26,716 nucleotides of DNA from Nitrososphaerota archaeon (GTDB taxonomy: Archaea > Thermoproteota > Nitrososphaeria > Nitrososphaerales > JACQRY01). The position numbers were made by a program, and so were the translations under genes. The DNA is taken from assembly GCA_016206275.1 (NCBI GenBank), contig JACQRY010000130.1, positions 1-26,716 on the forward strand, given 5' to 3'. Below are positions 20,788 through 26,716 of this stretch, in pieces (position 1 is the stretch's first letter; each line of letters opens with the position of its first letter). Below the pieces are notes generated by a model, which saw only the letters and a list, made by a program, of their open reading frames with translations, made no database searches and was not told the origin of the DNA.

Positions 20788-20871
20788 GTAACTCATCGGG
20801 AGATAAGTCGATAGTTGCGCCATCCTATAACATGCCTCATTATGTAAATCTCCCTAAGAGTTACAAGAAAA
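20781..20871. repeat. 91-bp element with 24-nt inverted ends
   Basis: TTTTCTTGTAACTC (20781-20794) is perfectly inverted at 20858-20871. After three mismatches, GGGAGAT (20798-20804) is inverted at 20848-20854. Thus 21 of 24 positions pair, around a 43-nt centre without coding content. It could be a miniature inverted-repeat element or a long RNA hairpin in the intergenic region. Confidence 0.6.
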
Positions 20872-20910
20872 CTAGATCGCGAGTTTTCAATTTGACAAAA
20901 TAAGAATCTA

Positions 20911-21720
20911 GTGGGCTTCTATTCACTGGACCGAATGAATGTATATCTGCTGGAGACCATGCATGTAGAAAGAGCTGATCATAATAGAAAGGGCGTAGAT
21001 GGATTGAATATAACGAAAAGCCAAAACCTAGTCGGCGTTCTTCGATATGCGATCTGGTTAACAGCGGGTATCCTATTATTAATTCCTGTATTTCCTGTCA
21101 TGACTCCCACAAGAGGTGTTTGCCAAACTTCGGGACCTAAACTAACAATTTTGGTAGATGTGTATCTGGTTAATTCCAATACTCCGAACCAGATCACTCC
21201 TGAAACAAGGGACAAAATGATCCAGGAAACCAATCGTATATGGGAACGGTTCGGAATAGATCTTACAGTGACAAATACTAGTAACGTTCAGGCCTCGGAA
21301 GATTTGGCTAGAGTTGGTAGACTGACAGGCAAACTTGCAAATGATGCTGAAGCCTTGGGTGAGTTAACTGGCAAAAGATTTCACGATTCCAAGTTGGATA
21401 TTTTTCTAATCGAGCGGTTTGAAGATTCTACACTTGCAGGATATGGGCTCTTATCGGGAGGCAAAAAGATAGGAGCGCTTTTTGTATCGGTTAGAGACTT
21501 CAATGCTTACGTGACAGCCCATGAGCTCGGTCATTCTTTGGGACTAGGGCATGTTATGGCCAGGAATCTGATGATTGATGATGGTCCATACCATATGCGT
21601 GTTATGAGAGATATCTTGCATCCAACTAACCTAGATGAGACACAAGTCGATATTGCAAGAGGTACGGTTAAAGGGAGATTCCTTTACTTGGAGAGTCAAA
21701 CTACAAGAACCCGGTGCTAA
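20911..21720 (+). CDS. Secreted metzincin-type zinc metalloprotease
   Basis: 269 residues from GTG 20911; ATG 20935 and ATG 20959 are alternatives. A single hydrophobic segment at about 45-64 (YAIWLTAGILLLIPVFPV) is a signal peptide or anchor. The catalytic motif HELGHSLGLGH (H204, E205, H208, H214) is the full HExxHxxGxxH zinc signature, and NLM (M221) follows as the Met-turn typical of metzincins such as matrixins and archaemetzincins. The rest is an alpha/beta catalytic domain. It should act outside the cell. It is probably a single-gene unit, with the inverted-repeat element upstream. Its base composition is more A/T-rich than the TFB/ParB genes, hinting at separate origin. Confidence 0.82.
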   Translation: MGFYSLDRMNVYLLETMHVERADHNRKGVDGLNITKSQNLVGVLRYAIWLTAGILLLIPVFPVMTPTRGVCQTSGPKLTILVDVYLVNSNTPNQITPETRDKMIQETNRIWERFGIDLTVTNTSNVQASEDLARVGRLTGKLANDAEALGELTGKRFHDSKLDIFLIERFEDSTLAGYGLLSGGKKIGALFVSVRDFNAYVTAHELGHSLGLGHVMARNLMIDDGPYHMRVMRDILHPTNLDETQVDIARGTVKGRFLYLESQTTRTRC

Positions 21721-22008
21721 ATGTAATCTATCTTTGGCTTAATGCAAAGCATGGTCTGCGGTGGTACAGTTAGGGAGAGTCCCGAATCCACCACACTGCC
21801 CATAGCAAAACCCGGGGCAACCTAAGGAGCCCAAAGTCTGCCTTTTGAAATTCTACTGCCAAGCCAAAGAAAGGGCGTCCTAAGAGAGCATCTAGGACTT
21901 ATTGTTCCACGCGAGATACCTTGATTCTCCGAATTCCGATATGACAGAGTCGCTTATATCTCTGGTATAATGCCTCGTAAGGGATTTGAATTTCAGGTAT
22001 AAAAGCAC
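21721..22008. other. Intergenic stretch without a gene (288 bp)
   Basis: Convergent spacer between the protease and methyltransferase genes. One possible stem is GGTGG/CCACC at about 21759-21802, and there are two TATA-like plus-strand words near its end (TATAATG, TATAAAAG) with no ORF behind them. No ncRNA could be identified. Confidence 0.3.
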
Positions 22009-22992
22009 CTACTTCTCGTCATAAAATCTATCAAGTTTAGATACGCTAGATTCGCTTTCCAAAAGAGTTTTGTATTTTCTTCGGGCTCTTACAACCAGAT
22101 CATCCTCCCGCTGGCCGTACGGGACGTAGAAGCCACCTAGCTTTGTTGATCGAATATTCGCCTCGATTACCTCTTTCATTGTTTCGTTTATCTCGAAACC
22201 AAGATAATGGCGGAAGCTTCCTTTGGCTGCAACAGCCGTAGTGCCGTTCCCCATGAATGGATCGAGAACTAAATCACCGGGGCGGCTCGTGAAATCAATG
22301 CATCTAGCTATGAGATCCTCCGGCAATTTTGTAGAATTCTTAATCTCGCCTCTGTGATAGGTTCGCTTTATATCCCATACATCCAATGGGTAATGCATGA
22401 CCTTATTGAAGTAGTAATCAGGGCCTTTGGTCAAGAATAGTACGTGATAATGACTGGTTACGAACTTCCTCTTCGTGAAGACGCCGAATTGATATTTCCA
22501 TATGATATGGTTCGTCAGGATTAGCCCGGTCTCCCTCGCTGCGTTCAGAATAGCGGCCAAGTTTGTCCACCCACTAAAAATCCAAGCGGAACCGCTCTTC
22601 TTCATTATTCGTGGTATCTCTTTGATCCATTTAAGTGAAAATTCGAAATAATCCTCTTCAACTTCACGATAGCCCTCTCTGACTAACCTCTCATCTCTGT
22701 TGTAGATTGTTTCCTTGCCCGTGAAGTTCAACCCAAATGGTGGGTCAGCAATCACCACATTGACCGACTCCTGAGGTAGTCTTTTCAGGCCACGAATGCA
22801 ATCCTCGTAGAGAACAGCGTCAACCTCGAATGGAAATTTGATGGCGTAGTATCTCTCCTTGGCTTCTTCGGTACTCCAATCCTCTGTTGGCCTGAATCGT
22901 GCGGCAGCAAGGTCGGGGACGTACCGATTTTTTCTGACTCTTTTTGGTTTTTCTTTGGATCTTGCACTCGTCAGTTGTCGTTCCTTTCCCAT
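22009..22992 (-). CDS. Beta-class DNA N4-cytosine/N6-adenine methyltransferase
   Basis: Catalytic motif IV ADPPF (Asp near residue 83 from ATG 22992) comes before the SAM-binding motif I LDPFMGNGTTAVAA near residues 243-256. This order is that of the beta class, which methylates the exocyclic amino group of C or A. A target-recognition region lies between them (about 95-225), and a basic tail follows. ATG 22992 is preferred: a minus-strand TATA (AATTATAG, 23028-23035) puts the transcript start near 23005, downstream of the other candidate TTG 23013. It is divergent from the EndoIII-like gene and is probably the modification half of a pair. Confidence 0.88.
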   Translation of the reverse strand: MGKERQLTSARSKEKPKRVRKNRYVPDLAAARFRPTEDWSTEEAKERYYAIKFPFEVDAVLYEDCIRGLKRLPQESVNVVIADPPFGLNFTGKETIYNRDERLVREGYREVEEDYFEFSLKWIKEIPRIMKKSGSAWIFSGWTNLAAILNAARETGLILTNHIIWKYQFGVFTKRKFVTSHYHVLFLTKGPDYYFNKVMHYPLDVWDIKRTYHRGEIKNSTKLPEDLIARCIDFTSRPGDLVLDPFMGNGTTAVAAKGSFRHYLGFEINETMKEVIEANIRSTKLGGFYVPYGQREDDLVVRARRKYKTLLESESSVSKLDRFYDEK

Positions 22993-23027
22993 TGATACCC
23001 CCACACCATCCAAATGGTTTTACGGCC

Positions 23028-23035
23028 CTATAATT
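23028..23035 (-). promoter_or_regulatory. TATA box of the methyltransferase gene
   Basis: AATTATAG on the minus strand, with transcription expected near 23005. Together with the plus-strand TATA at 23076 it forms a compact divergent promoter of about 130 bp. Confidence 0.45.
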
Positions 23036-23075
23036 GATTTCTAACGTTCAAAAGGGCTCGATAGAATCAGACCAC

Positions 23076-23084
23076 ATTTATAAT
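23076..23084 (+). promoter_or_regulatory. TATA box of the EndoIII-like gene
   Basis: TTTATAATT lies about 40 bp before ATG 23121, giving a leader of about 13 nt. Confidence 0.5.
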
Positions 23085-23120
23085 TATGCTCTGAATGTGG
23101 GCATCCCAGTTTAGAGAACA

Positions 23121-24344
23121 ATGTTAGACTGGAAGTTTGCCCTTGAAATTACAGAACAGTTGTGCGAACTTGGAAGAACTAGGAGAGAAGTCCCAAAGCT
23201 CAATCTTGTTGAACCGTTAAAGCACTATTTCGCTGGCGATGGGCAGCTAAAACACGACGAGTTAGATGAGTATGACGGCAAGTTCACAAGGAGGGAGATC
23301 CTCACAAGGTATCTTTTAGTCAGCGTCGTCTTGGATCAAGGCCCTGACATGACAGGGGTAGGTGAGCTAATGCGTGAGGTGACTACAAAGCTCTATAGAA
23401 AGGAGGTCAGAGTATTCCACCAACCCATTGAGTTTTTCAGAGAACTGGGCGTCTCAATAGACGAGGTTCTTGAAAGTCATAACTCCGTTAAGAAACTCAG
23501 GGCCCAAGATTGGGCGAGAGAGAACAACTCAAATGCCGCAAAATACAATCTATTTTTCGCTCAATCCCAGAGGGGCATCATATCGACCAGACAGGTCTTG
23601 GATTATGTAATCCACAGATGGGGGGTACCCCTTTGTGTCCCTCTATTACTGGAGAAAGACCTTCAGAAGGTTAACAAGGAATCTGTACAGCCCCTCGTGG
23701 ACTACTTGGAGTCTTGGGAGTCTGCCGAGATAATGGCCCAAGAACTTAAACACAATGAAAGATACGGTCTTGGGAGTGCGATCGGGGATAAGGCCTGTCA
23801 TCTCTTTGCTAAGTTATACGTGAGCGTGTTCAAACTTGTCAAGGGCAGAAAGAATGATCCTGGGTGGTCCCAAATATCCTATGAAGTCCCTTTTGACAGC
23901 AATGCGGGTAGAGTTCTTTTTCGAACAGGTTTCCTACTAGAGTGTGCAGATCTTCAAGACTACAAGGACTGGGATGTCATACAGGAGGGAAAGGGAAAAG
24001 GCAGAGTTAACCACATACGGGTAACGAATATTCGAGGTAGGAAAGTCCAGAACCTAGGTAGTGAACCTCGGTTTGAGGATTATAAACAGATAGCGACAAA
24101 GTTCCTTCGGACAGACCGCAGACCCCAGAGTATTGAGATACAACGCCTACCGAATCTTCTTGTATATGAGATCGGGAAGGATGAAAAAAACTTCTCCGTC
24201 GGAGATTTTGACGATGGCCTAATGTTTATCGGTACTAACTTTTGCTTCAATCATGAAAACCCTTTGTGCCAACGCTGTCCGTTAGCAAATTCATGCAAAG
24301 GGCATATTTCGGAAAGATCGCTGATCGAATCCTACACAACTTGA
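23121..24344 (+). CDS. Endonuclease III-superfamily (HhH-GPD, iron-sulfur) DNA glycosylase-like protein
   Basis: 407 residues. GLGSAIGDKACHLFAKL (216-232) resembles the helix-hairpin-helix GVGRKTA of EndoIII with its lysine (K224). VPFDSNAGRVLFRTG (256-270) aligns with VDTHIFRVxNRT and supplies the catalytic Asp (D259). The C-terminus has C375-x7-C383-x2-C386-x5-C392, close to the EndoIII 4Fe-4S loop C-x6-C-x2-C-x5-C. About 115 residues lie between Asp and the cluster instead of about 50, so there is a large insertion, and the N-terminal 200 residues are longer than usual. K and D together suggest a bifunctional base-excising/lyase enzyme. It is divergent from a DNA methyltransferase: either a repair partner or a glycosylase-type restriction/defence enzyme. 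Confidence 0.72.
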   Translation: MLDWKFALEITEQLCELGRTRREVPKLNLVEPLKHYFAGDGQLKHDELDEYDGKFTRREILTRYLLVSVVLDQGPDMTGVGELMREVTTKLYRKEVRVFHQPIEFFRELGVSIDEVLESHNSVKKLRAQDWARENNSNAAKYNLFFAQSQRGIISTRQVLDYVIHRWGVPLCVPLLLEKDLQKVNKESVQPLVDYLESWESAEIMAQELKHNERYGLGSAIGDKACHLFAKLYVSVFKLVKGRKNDPGWSQISYEVPFDSNAGRVLFRTGFLLECADLQDYKDWDVIQEGKGKGRVNHIRVTNIRGRKVQNLGSEPRFEDYKQIATKFLRTDRRPQSIEIQRLPNLLVYEIGKDEKNFSVGDFDDGLMFIGTNFCFNHENPLCQRCPLANSCKGHISERSLIESYTT

Positions 24345-24503
24345 GACAAGATCAACCGAGACAGACTGTGAAATCCCTCTGTACTTTACGTTCTGAACAG
24401 AAATCTAGGGACCGGCCCAAGAAGCAAGATAATGGTCTCGGGGCGAGCTAAGTGCGGATCACTCGAATCGTTCCGAGAGTGGAGTATCATAATACGGTAA
24501 TTA

Positions 24504-24540
24504 CGGACGACGGGATTTGAACCGGAACGGGTATACAACC
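24504..24540 (-). pseudogene. Degenerate tRNA 3'-end remnant
   Basis: Read on the minus strand this ends GGTTCAAATCCCGTCGTCC, the T-loop and acceptor 3' strand of a tRNA. The T-stem has two mismatches, and no matching 5' acceptor strand (GGACGAC on the minus strand) occurs within several hundred bp. It appears to be a decayed or displaced tRNA end, not a functional gene. Confidence 0.45.
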
Positions 24541-24869
24541 TCCGCCCTGCTTGACCTCAATCTTTTCCTAGCAAAGGGAGATTGGGAGTGCCTGTCATTC
24601 CCGCTATCTACTTGTTTGATTAGGATGTCTGATAATACTTTCCCTTTTCAATCATCTGTCTTCTATATGGGCCAAGTTTTTTCTTCCACGTCGAATACTC
24701 ATATTTTCCCCAACGTTTACGTTTTTCCCTGTGTGCCCGACTTCTGCACGGAGATAGATCGCCAAGGCGATGTGTAGCGGCCAGAAGAGAAGAGGAAATG
24801 ACAAATTGTATCGTTCAGCATGAATCAAAAAATTGAGAGTTGCTGAGGGGAATTATATTTTTTTCTTCC

Positions 24870-24877
24870 CTTTTAAG
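24870..24877 (+). promoter_or_regulatory. TATA box of the terminal pilin operon
   Basis: CTTTTAAG, 37 bp before the TTG at 24907. It is nearly identical to the box upstream of the pilin-like gene at 20271. Confidence 0.5.
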
Positions 24878-24906
24878 ACATTGCAAACGCTGCCTTACGA
24901 TATTGA

Positions 24907-25401
24907 TTGAATTTTGCTGAGACTCGCCATTTAATCAAGCGTGGAAGACTGGGTGCGAGCGAAGTTCTAGGCGCACTCATCATCGCCATGATAACGATTG
25001 CTGCCTTCACGGCCTACGCGGGCAACCTTCTCAACCAGACAAAATCAGAGACCACATCCATCACCGAGGCCCTCAGGAAGGGGATCATCAAGCAGGGTCA
25101 GCTCCTTACCCCCTTGTACCATTGGGAGAATGTTGAAGGAACACAGACAAGAATCGAGGTGAGCATCTACAACTACGGGTACAGCGAGGTCAAACCAAGC
25201 TTCATCTTCATCGACGCTCGTCCCCAAGACAACTACAGACTCACAGACCTGGATGGAAATCCCGTACAGGCCATCAAGCCTGGTGAAACCACAAAGATCG
25301 TAGCGGTTGCACCCTACGTGGTTCAGGGCGTATTGTCTGGAAAGGGCTACGAGCTCGCCCTCTTCGGCGCTGACAGCATAGCATATGTGTGGTGGCTCTG
25401 A
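24907..25401 (+). CDS. Type IV pilin-like protein, 164 aa
   Basis: 164 residues from TTG 24907. RHLIKRGRLGASEVLGALII followed by AMITIAAFTAYAGNLL is a class III signal peptide: basic stretch, short cleavage context, acidic residue at +5 of the mature N-terminus, long hydrophobic helix. The rest is a short coiled helix (TKSETTSITEALRKG) and a beta domain (about 50-164). After prepilin peptidase cleavage it would polymerise through its N-terminal helix or act as a minor pilin. The start is near leaderless with respect to the TATA box. The following pilin-like gene overlaps its end by 17 nt. Confidence 0.75.
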   Translation: MNFAETRHLIKRGRLGASEVLGALIIAMITIAAFTAYAGNLLNQTKSETTSITEALRKGIIKQGQLLTPLYHWENVEGTQTRIEVSIYNYGYSEVKPSFIFIDARPQDNYRLTDLDGNPVQAIKPGETTKIVAVAPYVVQGVLSGKGYELALFGADSIAYVWWL

Positions 25402-26716
25402 CTTGAGTGGCAAGACAAGGTCCAGAAGGGCTCGGAGGAGAGGCATCTCAACTGCGCTAGGAACCCTGATCTTCCTTCTAGTCGCCATCGGCATCATAGC
25501 AAGCATAGCCTTCATCATGAGTGAGCAAAGCAGCTACAACCTAGCAGTTAGAAAGAGCAGCGAGCTCGTCACGATGAAGGGCAAAGAGCACCTGAAGGCC
25601 TATTCAATTTCAGGCAGCACTATTCTCATAAACAATGATGGCTCCATAACGAGCAAGATCATAGGTCTTCTCGATGCCGATGATCGAAGCGGTAGGCTGA
25701 GCCTCGGCCGGCTGAGCATCATGGTCTCCCCTGGCCAGAGACTCGAGTATTCTTACCAAATTCTGAACGGAAAGAAAACAGGGATTCTTACAAATTTGGG
25801 AAACATATTCTGGGTCGACCCCAATGCACCACCAGACTCTTCCATCGCTGACTTTGCCCTATCGGTAATCCCTACCTTGATTACGATAGAGCAGGGAGGG
25901 AGCAGCTCAACATCTGTTTCGGTAATATCCATAAACGGATACAACAAGCCTGTTGGGCTTTCTGTATCAGGTATACCTCAAGGTGTCACATACAACCTAC
26001 AGCCTCAAAGCGGGGCACCAACCTTTCAGAGCGCCCTAACCCTCAGCGTGAGCACATCGACTCCAGTAGGGGCATACACAGTAACCGTTACTGGAGATGA
26101 TGGGCAGGGCAAGATTCACTCGACATCCTTCACTCTCCAGGTCAACGCTCCATCTAACCCTGACTTTACACTGAATGTTTCGCCGAAGACGGTAGCACTT
26201 CAGCAGGGCTCGACAGGAAGCGTTTCAGTGAGCCTTCAGCCTCTAAACGGGTACAGCAAGACCGTAACCTTATCCGCATCAGGCTTCCCCTCAGGCATAT
26301 CCTACTCATTCAATCCTCTAAGCGCAATACCTCCCTTCTCGAGCATCCTGAGCATAAGTGTCGGGTCAACAGCCCAAACCGGAACCTACACCATAGAGAT
26401 AATTGGTAGCGATGGCTCTCTAATCCACCAAGACTCATTTGCACTTCAAATATCCGCCCAACCAGACTTCACAATAGCCGTTGCACCTGGCTCCTTCACG
26501 CTAGAAAGAGGCACCTCCAGAACAGCCAGCGTAACCATTGGATCACTGAATGGGTATTCCAACACTGTCACCCTGAGCCTTAACGGACTTCCATCAGGAG
26601 CATCCTACTCATTCAACCCCAGCTCAGGAACTCCGTCATTCACCAGCACGCTGACCATAAACGCAGGCACGGCTAACGCAGGCACCTATACCTTAACGAT
26701 AACAGGAATGGGCTCA
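25385..26716 (+). CDS. Pilin-like surface protein with Ig-like repeats (partial, runs off window)
   Basis: An open frame of 444 codons continues past the window end. ATG 25385 overlaps the preceding gene; TTG 25403 is an alternative start. RSRRARRRGISTALGTLIFL followed by a hydrophobic core is a class III signal peptide, so the protein is anchored or assembled through its N-terminal helix. Three tandem beta-sandwich repeats begin at 25850, 26162 and 26465 (about 100 residues each), sharing DFxxxVxP, xNGYxxxVxLSxxGxPxG, a Ser/Pro-rich turn and GxYTxxIxG. Such Ig-like repeats build long extracellular stalks or adhesins in archaea. It is co-transcribed with the small pilin-like gene, which may be its partner at the base or tip. 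Confidence 0.8.
   Translation, partial: MCGGSDLSGKTRSRRARRRGISTALGTLIFLLVAIGIIASIAFIMSEQSSYNLAVRKSSELVTMKGKEHLKAYSISGSTILINNDGSITSKIIGLLDADDRSGRLSLGRLSIMVSPGQRLEYSYQILNGKKTGILTNLGNIFWVDPNAPPDSSIADFALSVIPTLITIEQGGSSSTSVSVISINGYNKPVGLSVSGIPQGVTYNLQPQSGAPTFQSALTLSVSTSTPVGAYTVTVTGDDGQGKIHSTSFTLQVNAPSNPDFTLNVSPKTVALQQGSTGSVSVSLQPLNGYSKTVTLSASGFPSGISYSFNPLSAIPPFSSILSISVGSTAQTGTYTIEIIGSDGSLIHQDSFALQISAQPDFTIAVAPGSFTLERGTSRTASVTIGSLNGYSNTVTLSLNGLPSGASYSFNPSSGTPSFTSTLTINAGTANAGTYTLTITGMGS

Larger units (their letters stand above)
24345..24906. other. Gene-poor stretch (562 bp)
   Basis: Contains a degenerate tRNA 3' remnant (see 24504-24540), a CACTC/GAGTG hairpin near 24460-24480, A/T-rich tracts and the promoter of the pilin genes at its end. 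Short open frames here (for example 24517-24777) have no Shine-Dalgarno and random composition. Confidence 0.4.

Noticed and set aside
2344..24540. tRNA remnants at 2344-2388 and 24504-24540 as attL/attR of one island
   Set aside because: They are in opposite orientation and their acceptor strands differ; only the common T-loop words match, which any two tRNAs share.
24517..24777. 86-aa open frame in the stretch after the EndoIII-like gene
   Set aside because: Phe/Ser-rich random composition, no ribosome site, and it begins inside the tRNA remnant.
1..26716. CRISPR array, transposase or integrase
   Set aside because: No regularly spaced repeats and no DDE, serine- or tyrosine-recombinase motifs were seen on either strand.

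Overview
The window looks archaeal, probably from the Thermoproteota side (Nitrososphaeria- or Bathyarchaeia-like), though it cannot be placed more closely. Support for this: archaeal TATA boxes at leaderless spacing, a TFB-type initiation factor with a zinc ribbon, an Orc1/Cdc6-like ATPase, archaeal class III (pilin) signal peptides, many GTG/TTG starts and a lysine/arginine-ended surface protein. No rRNA, complete tRNA, transposase or CRISPR array was seen. Most of the window is accessory DNA, much of it recognisable as defence or conflict genes.

Layout. 1-2.8 kb: the 3' end of a lipoate-protein ligase gene, then a gene-poor stretch with tiny zinc-finger ORFs, a winged-helix ORF, a 3' tRNA fragment and a ribbon-helix-helix protein. 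2.8-5.0 kb (minus): a putative PD-(D/E)XK-type nuclease and an unknown protein. 5.1-9.9 kb (minus): one tight operon reading ubiquitin-like protein, E2-like, JAB/JAMM peptidase, E1/ThiF, HNH nuclease, PD-(D/E)XK nuclease and a membrane/coiled-coil surface protein. The first four are in the order of bacterial BilABCD-type ubiquitin-like conjugation operons. 9.9-15.06 kb (plus): a divergent operon reading AAA ATPase-wHTH, unknown protein, AlbA_2/Schlafen-APAZ fusion and short prokaryotic Argonaute. The two operons share a 139-bp control region with opposed TATA boxes, a perfect Shine-Dalgarno and a palindromic operator candidate.

15.1-17.0 kb (minus): wHTH, Orc1/Cdc6-like ATPase and PadR-like regulator, overlapping one another. 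17.1-20.2 kb (plus): small regulators, TFB, a ParB-like protein with a C-terminal zinc ribbon, and a wHTH, with several palindromes between them. This looks like a replication/partition/transcription module of an integrated element. 20.2-21.7 kb: a pilin-like gene without a usable start codon, a 24-nt inverted-repeat element and a secreted metzincin-type zinc protease. 22.0-24.3 kb: a beta-class DNA methyltransferase divergent from a protein with endonuclease III hallmarks (helix-hairpin-helix Lys, catalytic Asp, Cys4 iron-sulfur loop). This is a candidate glycosylase-based modification pair. 24.9 kb to the end: two overlapping pilin-like genes, the second a large surface protein with Ig-like repeats that runs off the window.

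The best candidates for an undescribed system are the Schlafen-APAZ/short-Argonaute four-gene operon, its divergent pairing with an archaeal Bil-like operon that carries two nuclease genes, and the methyltransferase/EndoIII-like glycosylase pair.
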